Below, piece after piece: positions 12,001-23,934 of a stretch of 64,000 nt of DNA. This DNA is from Corythucha ciliata (taxonomy: Eukaryota; Arthropoda; Insecta; Hemiptera; Tingidae), in assembly GCA_038030265.1 (NCBI GenBank), contig CM075941.1:18724001-18788000 (forward strand). The letters run 5' to 3'. The notes beneath the pieces are model-generated. The model saw only the letters and a program-made list of their open reading frames with translations, did not search any database and was not told the origin of the DNA. The position numbers and the translations under genes were made by a program. The first letter of the stretch is position 1. Every line of letters begins with the position of its first letter.

Positions 12001-15000
12001 GAATTTCTCTTCTTTAAATAGCATTAAAAGGAAGGAAACGAAGGTTTAAAAATAATTCTTTGAGACGAATATTCTCGTGCTTTGTCCGCATCGGAAGACC
12101 GCTAATAAAGCTAATGAAGCAATGTCGAATTACGTCCAACACAGTAGTGTTGGCAAAGGGTTCATCCCTACCATTCTCGTTCAAGCTTACTTTTAAAGAT
12201 GACAAAATGTAATATCCATTAATACTACAAGAGTGGCAATATCAACACGGAGAATTCATGTCTCTCGCATAACATTTTTCGATTGCAGTTATTTAAAAAA
12301 TTGCCTGGCTACTAATTGGCCTTCATCTTCTACTACCTTAAAAAGCGCAGGGTGTCAATTAATGAATTCAATCTTTTTAAATCCCCCTTGGCGAGATGTG
12401 AGCATGCGTATAATTAACAACAAAATACAAATCTGAAAGTTTTCTCTCGTCGCCCAAGTGACGTCACTCGTGAAAACACGAGGCATAATGATAATATACG
12501 CTCAACCCCACCACTATACGTATTCTATCGGTATGCAGAGTTCCTTCCCCATTCATTCATTTCGTTCAAATTGACTCACCATTTACACTTGCGGTGAGAT
12601 CGATTGCTGAGAATGGTACCCCGGAAGTAAACGTATCGTTTTTTTTTGTTTTGTTATTTCCAAGTTTCTGAAAACGCACAATACTACACCCTTTTTTTTC
12701 ACTTTTTCAACGCACGCGTAAATAACAGGAATTTGAGTGGGATCTCGTCACGTGCACAAAAGATCATATCGACGCACTCATCACACACACACAAAAACTT
12801 GGCCGCGTTCAACTTGAAAGTATCGCGTAGACTGGCGGGTAGGGGATCCCTAGAATAAGAAAATGCAATCGTGCAAGGACTTCCATGAAAGAACACACTT
12901 CGCGCGCGCAAGAGAGAGAGAGAGTGAGTGAGAGAGATAGATAGACGGAGTATGACAGTGAGGCCTTCCTGGTTTTTTTTTGTTTTTTTTTTTCTCTCTT
13001 TCTGGGTTTGAAACAGCGGGGGGAAAAATAACTTAGCGACCGTCGGGATTCGCCCCCTCGTGCGGCGCGACGAGTGAGAGGGAGCGATGTTGTTGACTAA
13101 ATAGGAAAGCTTTACGAATTGTAATCAACGATAAAGGGGGAGGCCTGTTAGTGGGGGGGGGGGTGCATGAAGCTGCGGCACTTCCAAGACGATTAGTCAC
13201 ATATATATGATGTACAAACGCGTAAATATCTAATAATAACTTTCGACTAAACGCCATGAGAATGGATTTCAACGTCTCTAGTGCCCACACTCGATTCAAT
13301 TTTTGAACTCTTAATTACGCAGAATCACAATTATAATAGCTGAATCGTGAACTACTTTTAGAGTCAAGTCAAGGCGGCTTGCGTGGTAAAAGAGCAATCA
13401 GAATGAATATTTAAGGAAAAGGTGCACATAGAAAGATTCAACACGTGCATGAGTATTTTTTTTTTAAATTGGTGGTGAAGAGGCGGGGAGTGGTACGCGA
13501 TCTAAATTTTGTGGTACACCTCGGCAGGAAATAGTAGTAATATTACGAACACTAAATTATATAGGTACTAGTAAATACTAGCCACACTCGTTCTACCTTT
13601 GGTCTCGTCTCCGCAATTAAGCCAGAAAAAGGGCGAATTAAGCCCCCCGAAGTATGATTTTCGGATGCATAAACGAGCCTTTATTATTAGTTTCTATTAT
13701 AAATAATTTTTATGTTTCGTTAAATCATGGCTCTAAACTCAATTTTAGCCACAGAGTTGCCTCCCTCCCCAGATTGACATTTTGTCCATTTGAACTGCGA
13801 ATGAGCCCTCCCTATATCTCAATTTCAGCACAAAGGTGCCTCCGAAAACCACGAATTGACGTTTCTCAATGCGCGTCTCCAAATCTGTACGTGTTCCAGG
13901 GGCAAGTCCGTACTGCAAAAGCTTTAGAAAACTCGCTAATTAGCGTTCTTCTCAAATTTAACCGCGAATTAGCGTTTCTCTAAACATTGGGGGGGGGGTT
14001 CCGATTTATTCAACTTTTAGCCATGGATTGGCGATTTTTTTTCTCAATTTTTGTAGCCCTAGCACTTTTTCTTATTGTAATGCCTCCACAAAGCGTTTTT
14101 TTACGATTTTCTCTTTTTTCTTTCATTTAAAGCCACGAATTAAACGCTTTTTGTCCTTTTTAGCCACGTACTATTGACATTTTTTATGAATACAGCAGCG
14201 CTCTTGTCGAGCTAAGATGAACTAACAGTCTGGGGTAACATCTGACCGGTGTCACTTGCTTTGTTTTGTTTATTGTGGTAGTGAGAATCAGAATCAGAAA
14301 GAAAATTATTGAAGTAAATCCAGGTCGTTTCACTTAGTCGTCACAAGAGCGCTGGTGTATTTATGAAAGTGAAAGATGTCAATACCAAAGAAGAACAGCA
14401 GACTAGCGTATTACCTAGATAGATTGTGAAATAACGCTAACGTGCTGTTCCAGGGGTAAGTCCACTGCTAAAAGTTTGGTAAGCTCACGCTAACTAGTTA
14501 ATTAGCGTCTTAAATAGAGAAAAACGCCAATTCAGGGGCCTAAAATTCCCATTTTTCACAGAGGACTAGGACTTCACACGTCTGAAATCAAGATGAATAG
14601 CTTTTGAAGCCAGTCCGGGGGCAGGAATTGGGAAGAAAATGTAGAAAATCGGGATGTAATTGAGAATTACGGCAGAAATTGATACAAAAGTTAAAGCGAG
14701 CCTAAAATTCTGTAAAAGTGTTCATTTGTCGTCCGGGTAACTCCACGACAACATGGCAACATGGTAAATTAACGATATGTTTGTCCATTTTGGCCGCGAA
14801 TTGGCATTTTTCACGATTGCGTAGGCGCAAATTAGCACGTCCGTGTGCCTAGAATAGAAGAATAGAGAATAAGAGCGCAAATTAGATAAGTAGCCGTAGT
14901 TGCCTACGTTGTCAGTCATACCTTGTTGAGGAGTGCCCAAGACAAACCGGTGTCGCCTACTTAGTTCAGTAGACGTTCAAACACTGAAGATGCCCAACAG

Positions 15001-17164
15001 GCGAAACCGGTTTGTCTTGGGCACTCCTCAACAAGGTATGACTGACAACGTAGGCAACTACGGCTACTTATCTAATTTGTATTATTGCACGCCTTGAATG
15101 TATAACGATGTTACTAATCCTAATAAGAGCGCCTAAATATTTGGCAACTGCGCTAATTCGCGGCTCACGGCGGTAGAGATGGAAAGGAAATGTGCTAAAT
15201 CATGAGAAAAATTGAGACAAATAAGTGCTAATTGCGCATGGTAGCGCTAATTTGCGGCACAAATTAAAAATAAGTGCCAATCGGTTCTTAAAATTGAAAA
15301 AAAGGGCTAATTCACTGCTAAAATTGAGAGGCCAAGGCGCTATAAATCACGGTTAAAATTAGGGACAAGCGTTAAATGTGCTATTTCCTTTTTTTTTCAC
15401 GGTTAAACTGAAAACAAGCGCAAAGAAGTGGCTAAAATGGGGATAGCTGCAAATTCGCATTTGCGCGATTGAGAAGTGCTCATTCAAGCCAAAATTTGAT
15501 GATAATAATAAATTCTCGCCTAAAACTGAGAAAAAGCCCTAATTTACGGCTATAATTGAGAAAAAGTGCTATTTGACGCTGAAATTGAGAGAAAAGTACC
15601 AATGCGCCGCGCCGCTTCAGGAGGCGACTTCACAGCTTTAAGACAGAGAAAACACGCTAACTTCTAGTATTTTAAAGATGCTTTTAGCATCTTTTAGATT
15701 CACGGTTTTTCGATGTAACTTCCAGACTGAATGAGACGAAATAATCGTTTTTACAGCTAAAATTCAGGGAAAAACGATAAAGAGCTATTCTTGCGGCAAG
15801 ACTAAGCTCAAATTGAGGAAAAGTGCCCATTCGCAGCAAATATTAATAAAAAGCACAGATATGCGGCTAACTGAGAAAAAACACTAATGAGCCGGTTGGA
15901 ATTGATGAAAAAGCGGCTGGTTTGCGGCTAAAATGACGAAGAAGCGCTAATTCGGTGCTGAAATGACGAAGATGCGTCAATTCACGGCTAAAATTAAGAA
16001 ATTTAGCAGTTAAGCCACCTTCACATGCGAGCTGTAGCAGCTTAAGCTTTGAGCTGTAGCTAATCAAGGAGCAACCCGCGTTTGAATTAATTATATTTCA
16101 TTGGATACAGCTCGAAGCCAAGCTTTTTTCAGATCACATGTGAAGCCGGCTTCAGAATTGGGACTCATGGCTCACAGCCGAAAATCAAGAAAAAGCGATA
16201 CAAGAAATAGCGGAACAAACGCTAATTTGGAGTTCTAGGGGCTATTTGCCACAGCTAAAAGTTCACACCAAACACCAATAATCGTGGCTATAAATTGATA
16301 AAATGCTCTGATTCGCGGCTTTTCGGTGTAATCTCCTTACTGTAATAGAGAAAAAAAAATCACTAATTCATGGTTCACGGAGGCGTTTTTACGTCTAAAA
16401 TGCAAGAAAAACCTCAATGACCTGTCCTTTAGGCAAGCAATACAGCAGCTAAAATTGAGGAAAACCGCTAATTCACGGCTGAAATTGAGAAAAAACACTG
16501 ATTTGCATAGCACTGATTGGCGGTTAAAATGACCAAGAAGCATTAATTCGCAACTAAAAAGGATAAAGGGCGCCAATGTACGGAGAAAATGGAGAAAAAG
16601 CTCTGATTTGCGGAAAAAAATGAAGGGACTTCACTTATTCATTGATAAAATTGAGCAACAGCGCTAATTTAAAGCAAAATGAGAAATAGCGGTAAATGAC
16701 GGCTTATTCTTAGATAGTGCATAAAGAATCTGATGTCAGCTCGGAATCGATTTTTTTCACGAACATTATACTTCATTCCCGTAGAAAAAATGGTGGAAAT
16801 GCGCTCATTCGAAGCTAAAATCAATTCTGCTGTTTCTTGAGGCAGCAGCGGTCCACGATTTTTGGGGACAGTTTTTCAAAGGGCATTGGATTCGAGGTGG
16901 ACGTTGTTTATATGAGTGGAACTACCAGCGTCAAAATGGGCAAGAATTGAGCGTTTGGTCGATTTTCTTAGCTTTTGTATACGCACGGGACTTTGAAGGT
17001 AGTCGGTGAAGGCTATAGTTGTCTGTGTGTGACCTCCCTCCCTTGCCTATGGGAAGTTCGAGTGGGGGGGGGGGCGCCCTATGATTTTCATCGAGTCAAA
17101 ACCTCGGTAGTGTGTTAGCCGTGAACATCGAGGGGCCTTGCATTCGATCTATTTTTTTTGCAAA

Positions 17165-17205
<41 letters not shown>

Positions 17206-20200
17206 GCTATTCTTTCAAATTGCACCCAAAAGAGAGAGTGCGTGAAGGAGTGAGCATGCACAGACGAAAGGAAATTCAGGTCACTTTTTTAGACCCTGGC
17301 GAAGAAACCTCCTTCAACCTGGAGACGGACCTTCATAGCCTGTGTAACGGATTGTGACCTTTGACGACTTCACAAGTTCACACCCATTTCTACCCATAAA
17401 AAGACCCCTGAACACTGCCCGGGTGACGTAGTGGGAACTTAGCATGCGGCGATGACTCCTTAACACCCACTAAACTTTTTTTTTTCATAAACAGTTTCTT
17501 ATTGACAACAACAACATTTTGTAAACAAAAAAATATATATATACCTACGTTTTAAAACTCGTGTGGAGATTTAAAACACCTTCCTTCTCCTTTGAAAACC
17601 CAGGCTCAGCAAAAAACAAAGTAATGAATGCTTACATTTAGCGCCGCCCCACCCGCCTACTTCAGTATCAGCGCTTTAAATCCAACGCTCTCCTCTCCCC
17701 TGAGTAACACAATACGGCGGCAGGATCTTGTTTATTTAAATCGACCATGATGGGGAAACTTGCGACGCGAGTTAACAATTTGGTTTGTAAAGTAGACGTT
17801 GGAGAATATTTGGGAAGTCGTTGTTCGTAAAATCAAATTCATCCCACTCCTCCTTCTCCACCACCTTGCAACCTTGGGGGGGGGGGGTTAGAGGGGACTA
17901 CTTGGATAAACATTTAAAGATTGACCTCAAATTACAGGTTTTAGCGTGGAAGGTGGAAGGAGGGAATCGAATCGGTCATATTTATCGGATTATCTCGAGT
18001 TGGGTAAATTGAAAGATTTCGGGTGATGAAGGCAGTCTATCGAGTGTTACATACGAGAGCTCCTGCGAGTGAGAAAGAAACACAGAAGAAAGTTATTAAC
18101 CCTTGTTGACACGAGCTAGATAACTTTGATGGCAAGGTACGAAGGTCAAGTTTATCGCCCGGATTCCCATTCCCCAGATGCATCATTCTAACAAAACATT
18201 GCTTTATATAAAAAAAAGAAGAAGAGGGGGATAAATTACCTTTATTCGGAGCAATGACTATTATGGGCGTTTTTCGGACAGCGAAACAATTGTTTCAGGG
18301 CATGGGTGGTCCTTCAAGCACTGCTTTTAGTACTATAGGAGAAAAAAAAAACAACTGTTTTTGAAAGGTTGCCCTTTCCCTCAATGTCAAGGTAAAAAGG
18401 GGAACGGGGCTTGACATTGGGAGGGGGTAAATGTTTTTCGTGGAAATCAAAGAGAGTCTCAGGTAAGAACGGTTCTTGTTACTCGGTGTACAGGAAAAGA
18501 GGTTTGAAAGGAAATTCCTCCTCTTCCCCACCCACACCACAAAACCCCGCTTTACAACTCTTAAGGTCTTTGTCACACAATGAAAAGGACACCCCAGCGG
18601 CCTGTCTTCTCGTAGTCTCTTCACCATGGTCACCCGAAAGTAAAATGTTTTAACTTTGTTCAAACAAGAATTTTCAGGTACTTAAATGTGAACTCAAAGG
18701 AAGGTCACAAGCGCCCCTATAGCGAAAAAAGAACTCTCTTTTTATAGTTTTGTCCCCTCCATTTTTATCTAAAACAGATCAACAAAGCTTACTGCACACA
18801 TCTCCGCAAATCTTTCCATTTTCATTCAGCAGCTATGCTGTAGCTTAAAACTTTGTGTAGTTTCGATAACGCATAAAACTCATCCAATCACGTCAACACA
18901 CAATACGTAAATGAAAACGAGAAACTTACCATCACTAGAACATCTTGAGTCAACCTTTCGCCTCTTGAGTTTGAGGTCTTGGAACAGACTCATCGTGTCC
19001 AGGTCACAGGGGGCTCTTGTCAGTGTCATAATTCCTGCAATTAAAAAATAAATAAATTAATTCATTTGGATAATTAACAATTAAACGGGTTTAAAAGACA
19101 AGGTAGTCGCTTCCTTGTTTAATCCAGGAAACGCGGTATTTCTAGTACGAGCTGAACCCCCTCTTCACCCCCTCGTCATTACGCGTCCTCATCCTCTCAT
19201 CTCTCTCTCGTAGTTTCATTCCACCCATAGCTCGAGCTAACTTTTACTTTTATTCTGCCCGTTATATAAACTGCAGTAACTCGTTTTTTTTTCGAGCTTC
19301 TCGCGTTCTTTATTTTCCATGAACAGAGAAAGAGAGAGGAAAAGAAATTCGCCCGAGTGAAAGTTGCAAATGGTTAAGTGGTGAGCGTGGGAAAGGGGCG
19401 GTTATCCAACCTTAAAGAGTGTAAGGACGGTGCAGTGGGGGTGGGTGGCGGGGGGCTTACGGTTGACGGCTTTCTTATTACAGATTTTGGACAGTCAGAA
19501 AAGAAAAAAAGTCTCAAAGCCAAGGTCATAATCAAAAAGTCTAAACCGCCCCAACACGGGCCCGCTCTCCATTATATGCCCGACTGAGGATGTATCAGAT
19601 GCCGATGTTACAAAGAAGTTGCAAGTCCTTGATAGGATAGAAACAGAGTTAATTTGTTTTTATTAACCCTCCTAGACTTTTATTTATTTATTTTTCAAGC
19701 GCATAAATCTCTTTAAGTACGAAAAAAATACGATTTCGCCCTGAAATGCACTAGAGTATTATAGAAGACTCATTATGATTTAAAGCCATCGCGTCGGGGA
19801 AGAGAGGACAAGGTCCATTCATGATGGGATTTTGTTATTACAGGAGAGAATCCTTGACGATTTGTGCATCAGCCTTGTCCTCACTTTAAAACCAACCGTT
19901 TGGAAGCTCTTTGACTACCCCCAACCCCACCCCACCCCACCCCATCACCTAGAACCTCCTTTCCCAACAACCCGTAACTCTTTTTCTCTTGGCCAATCTA
20001 AAACTTCTTCCTAGTTGACTCCCCACTCCACCACACCATTACGGCGGCTGCAGAATATAAGGTCATTGCAATGCGAGATGGCTTAAAATGTAAAAATAGA
20101 GATCGGCGAGTGAATGAAGAAGAAGAAAAAAACTTCCTAGAGAGAAACCAAGTGCACAGGCGGAAATGCCAGTCTTTTTAAAAAGGCTAATTTGTTTACC

Positions 20201-23200
20201 ATTTTTTTACCTTGATGTTGGATACTAAGTCGACAGCAAAATTAAGAAAACATATTTATTCGTTAAGAGAAAGAAAAAAGTTTAAAGGACATATTTATAC
20301 CTCTCGAATGTTGGCACAGTATATGAGAAGATAAAACCCCACAGCTAGACGCCGACGAAACAACCATCCCAACCCCCCTCCATCTTAAAATATTTATTTA
20401 TTTTATTTATTCAATCATGGTGGAATGTTCTAGAAAAATCACACACTTTTTCTTCAATAAACACAGTTTAGAATTGAATCGTTGCGAAATCATCAACTTT
20501 TCCATTTTCAGGGCACGAATTTATTGCCCGAATATAGCTTTTGTTAGGGGCAGCAAATTTTAAGGCACGAATCAAGCCATTTTATATTGAGTTGTTAGTT
20601 CATTATTCGCGAGGTGAGGTTGTGTACAACATGGGTTGTGGTTGTGTAAAGAGGGGGGGGGGGACTGGAGTCAATCAGTTGAAGGTTGCTGGGACAGAAT
20701 GGTCAAGACGCGAATAATATGAGCTGATCCTTTAAGGGTGTGAATACCGAAAGTTGGGCCATTTCAAGCGGCGGGGAAGGGGGGGTGCAGACAGACAGTT
20801 TAGCCATTTTTGAAAGGCGCTTATCTTCAGTTCAGGGCGAGGAAGAGGTCAGTTTGGCTACTTTTATAGCACTCCGCGTCCGTTCAACCATATCCCCGAC
20901 ACGAATCGTCAGATTAGACATTTTTAAGGAGCGAATCAACTGTAGAGCGATTTTAAGGGCATGCCGCAGTTTTGCCAATTTTAGGCCGTCAATATCAATA
21001 TTTTATCAATTTTTTAGGCGCAAATTATCAGTTTAGTCATTTTTTAAGGCGCGAATTCGGCAGTTTAGCCATTTTTGGGGCATATTAAATCAGTTCTGCT
21101 AATTTGAATAGCATGAATAACAAGTTTTGCTATTTTTAGGCCACGACTCATCCATCAAACTATTTTCACTGCGCGAACGGGTATATTATAGGCATTTTCG
21201 AGGGGCCAAACCCCAGTTTAGTCATTTTACGGCATTTAGATGTCAGTTATGCATCTTTTAGGGTGTGAATAGCAATGTTTTGGACATTTTGGCGCAAATT
21301 GTCAAATGAAGCCATCTCCAGGGAAGAAATAGCCAGTTAAGACATTATCAGCGCGCGAATCTCCAGAATAATCCCTAAATCGCCCCAGGAGGGCGCAAAT
21401 AACCAGTTTGGCAAATTTTTCGGGCGCAGATAGACAGCTTATTGTAATGTATGGTCAGCTTATTGCAGCTCACGGCTAAAATGAAAACAATCGCGGCTAA
21501 AATTGAGAAAAACGCCAAAGCCGTGGTTTCTGGAGGAACCCTTTTGGATGAAATTGAGAAAAATGCCAAATTATGGCTAAAAGAGAGAGAAACGAACGCT
21601 AATTCGCGGTCAAACTTAAGAAAAGTGGTCATTCGCAGCTGAACAAACTAAAAAAAAAACTCCATCGCAGCTAAAATTGAGAAAAATTGAAAATTCGCGG
21701 CTATAGTTGACACCAAGCGCAAATTCAGAAATTCGCGCTCAGTAAAAGCTAAAATTGATTTTAAAAAACACTTAATCGCGGTATTTAGAAACAACAAAGT
21801 GTCTAATTAAAAAAAACGCTAATTAAAGACTAAAGTGAAAAAAGTTAAGAATTCGCCACTAAAATTAAGAAAAACGCTTATACGCGGCCAAAATTGAGAA
21901 AAGGTGCTTATTAACAGACAACATTAAGAAAAAGCTCTAATTCACCTTTAAATCTGATTTAAAAAAGCGAATTCACGACCTAAATTATAAAACGAGGATT
22001 CACGTTCCTGGAGGCCACGTTTCTTGGCAAAAATAAAGAAAAAAGCGCTATCGATGCTCGCTGCTAAAATCGAGAAAACGCCAATACGTGGCTTTTGGAG
22101 GCAAAATTATTGGCGAAACTGTGTAGCTGCGCCAGTTTGGTGGCTAAAAGGCATGAAAATCGCCAATTCGCGGTTAAAATTGAGGAGATCGATAATTCGT
22201 GGATAAAGTCAATTAAAAATGCTAATTTGCTGGTATAATTTTGGAAAAGCGCAAATTTAATTTTCTGGCTAAAATATCGAAAAGGGCCAATTCACGACCA
22301 CTGGGAGCAACTCAGTGGCTAAAATTGAAAAATTGGAAGCCGCTAATTTACGGCTAAAATGGAGATAAACGCTATTATGTGGCTCAGAGAAAAATCGCTA
22401 ATTCACGGATAAACTCGATAAAGTGCCAATTCGCGTTCAGGCCTGTCATGAGTGGTGACAGGGCTGATAGTCCGTTACCCCCGGGCCTGACCAACCTTGG
22501 GGGCCCGGATTTAGGAAACCCTTTAACCCCGAAGCCGCCTTATATACGGTTGTTGGAGAATTTTCCGTCTTGGTGCCTTCTTCAAGGCTCAACAAGGTGG
22601 ATCTCTACTCTGGAGCTTTCTTGTGGTTATAGCTTTTATAGTTGGTACTTCGCAGTGGTTTGGAGCTTTGTTGTGGTAGGGGCTCAACTGTGAACTTTTT
22701 GTGGGTGGAGCTTTGTTGTGTTTTGACTTTTCTTTGTGGTTTTGGCTAGAGGTGAAAAAATCGCCAATCCGCAGCTATAATTGAGAAAAATCGCTCTGTT
22801 TCTGCAGAAATTGTAAAAAAAAAAAAACAAACAAAAAACGTACAATTCATTATTTATTTGGTATACTAATTCCTTTTTTAGAGGTATTTGGAGACGTTGA
22901 GTAAAAGCGCTAATTGATGTCCAAAACTAAAAAAAAAGTTACTGATTTTCTGCTAATATAGTGGAAAACGCTAAATCGCGGGTTAAAATTGAGCAAAACC
23001 CCTAATTAAGCGAGAAAATGAAAGAAATAACGCTAGTTTGCGGGTGAAACTGTGGAAAACGCCAATTTTTCAGCTAAATAAAGTTGGGAAGACGCGAATT
23101 CATGGTTTCTGGTGATACCTTCAGCTAAAATTGATGCAAAGCCAATGCGAGGTTTCTGGAGGCTGCTTCCCGCCTAAAATCAAAGAAATAGCGCCAATTC

Positions 23201-23888
23201 AAGGCTAAAAGTGAGAATAAAAACCGGGGCAAACGTCAATTAACGGCTATAACCCGGAAAAACGATAATTTCAGTGGAAAAATCGCTCAATAAAAACCCA
23301 GCAGTTTTTTTTTCTCGATTAACCAAGAGAAATTATTCATGTATTGAATTAGACAAATCCGCGACTTTTGGACGTCAAGAGGGCCCAACTCGCGCTCATT
23401 TGCTTTTTCGATGATCCAAACGCGTGAGATTCCTTTTTTTCATTAAGTCAACCGTCTTACACAGTGAAAATGGCTATTTTTGAATGTGTCCCCTCGAAAT
23501 TTGCCTTTTATAGTGAGCCAATCCTGTGAAATTGGCTCGTTGAGTATACATATATATAATCGAAATGTAATTGGTTTCTTTAAGCGTCAATTCCGCAAAT
23601 TTTGGAGAAATCCACAATTCTACAGCCATCGATTTCATCAAAACTGTCAAGAAGAGGAAGGTGACTCAGGTAATCTATAACTGTACACCTACTTATAATG
23701 TACTTGGTGTGTTGTTTTAGGAAGGGGGAGGGGATTTGCCCCTACACGTAAAAATCCCTCATGCGCTGTGAAATGCTCATTTTTGACTATTTGCACTGAG
23801 CACAGCTCTAAAGTACTCCAAAGTAGCTCCAAGTACATTTTTGTTTTTTTGCGCGCGTGTGCCCCGGGGTCAACGAACAACCCAGTTT

Positions 23889-23934
<46 letters not shown>

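Larger units (their letters stand above)
14430..16700 (-). repeat. Family A array, reverse orientation, with insertions
   Basis: Reverse units of about 29 bp throughout, interrupted by the palindrome at 14878-15079 and the foldback MITE at 16012-16152. Long-unit variants occur near 15615 and 16375. Confidence 0.82.
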
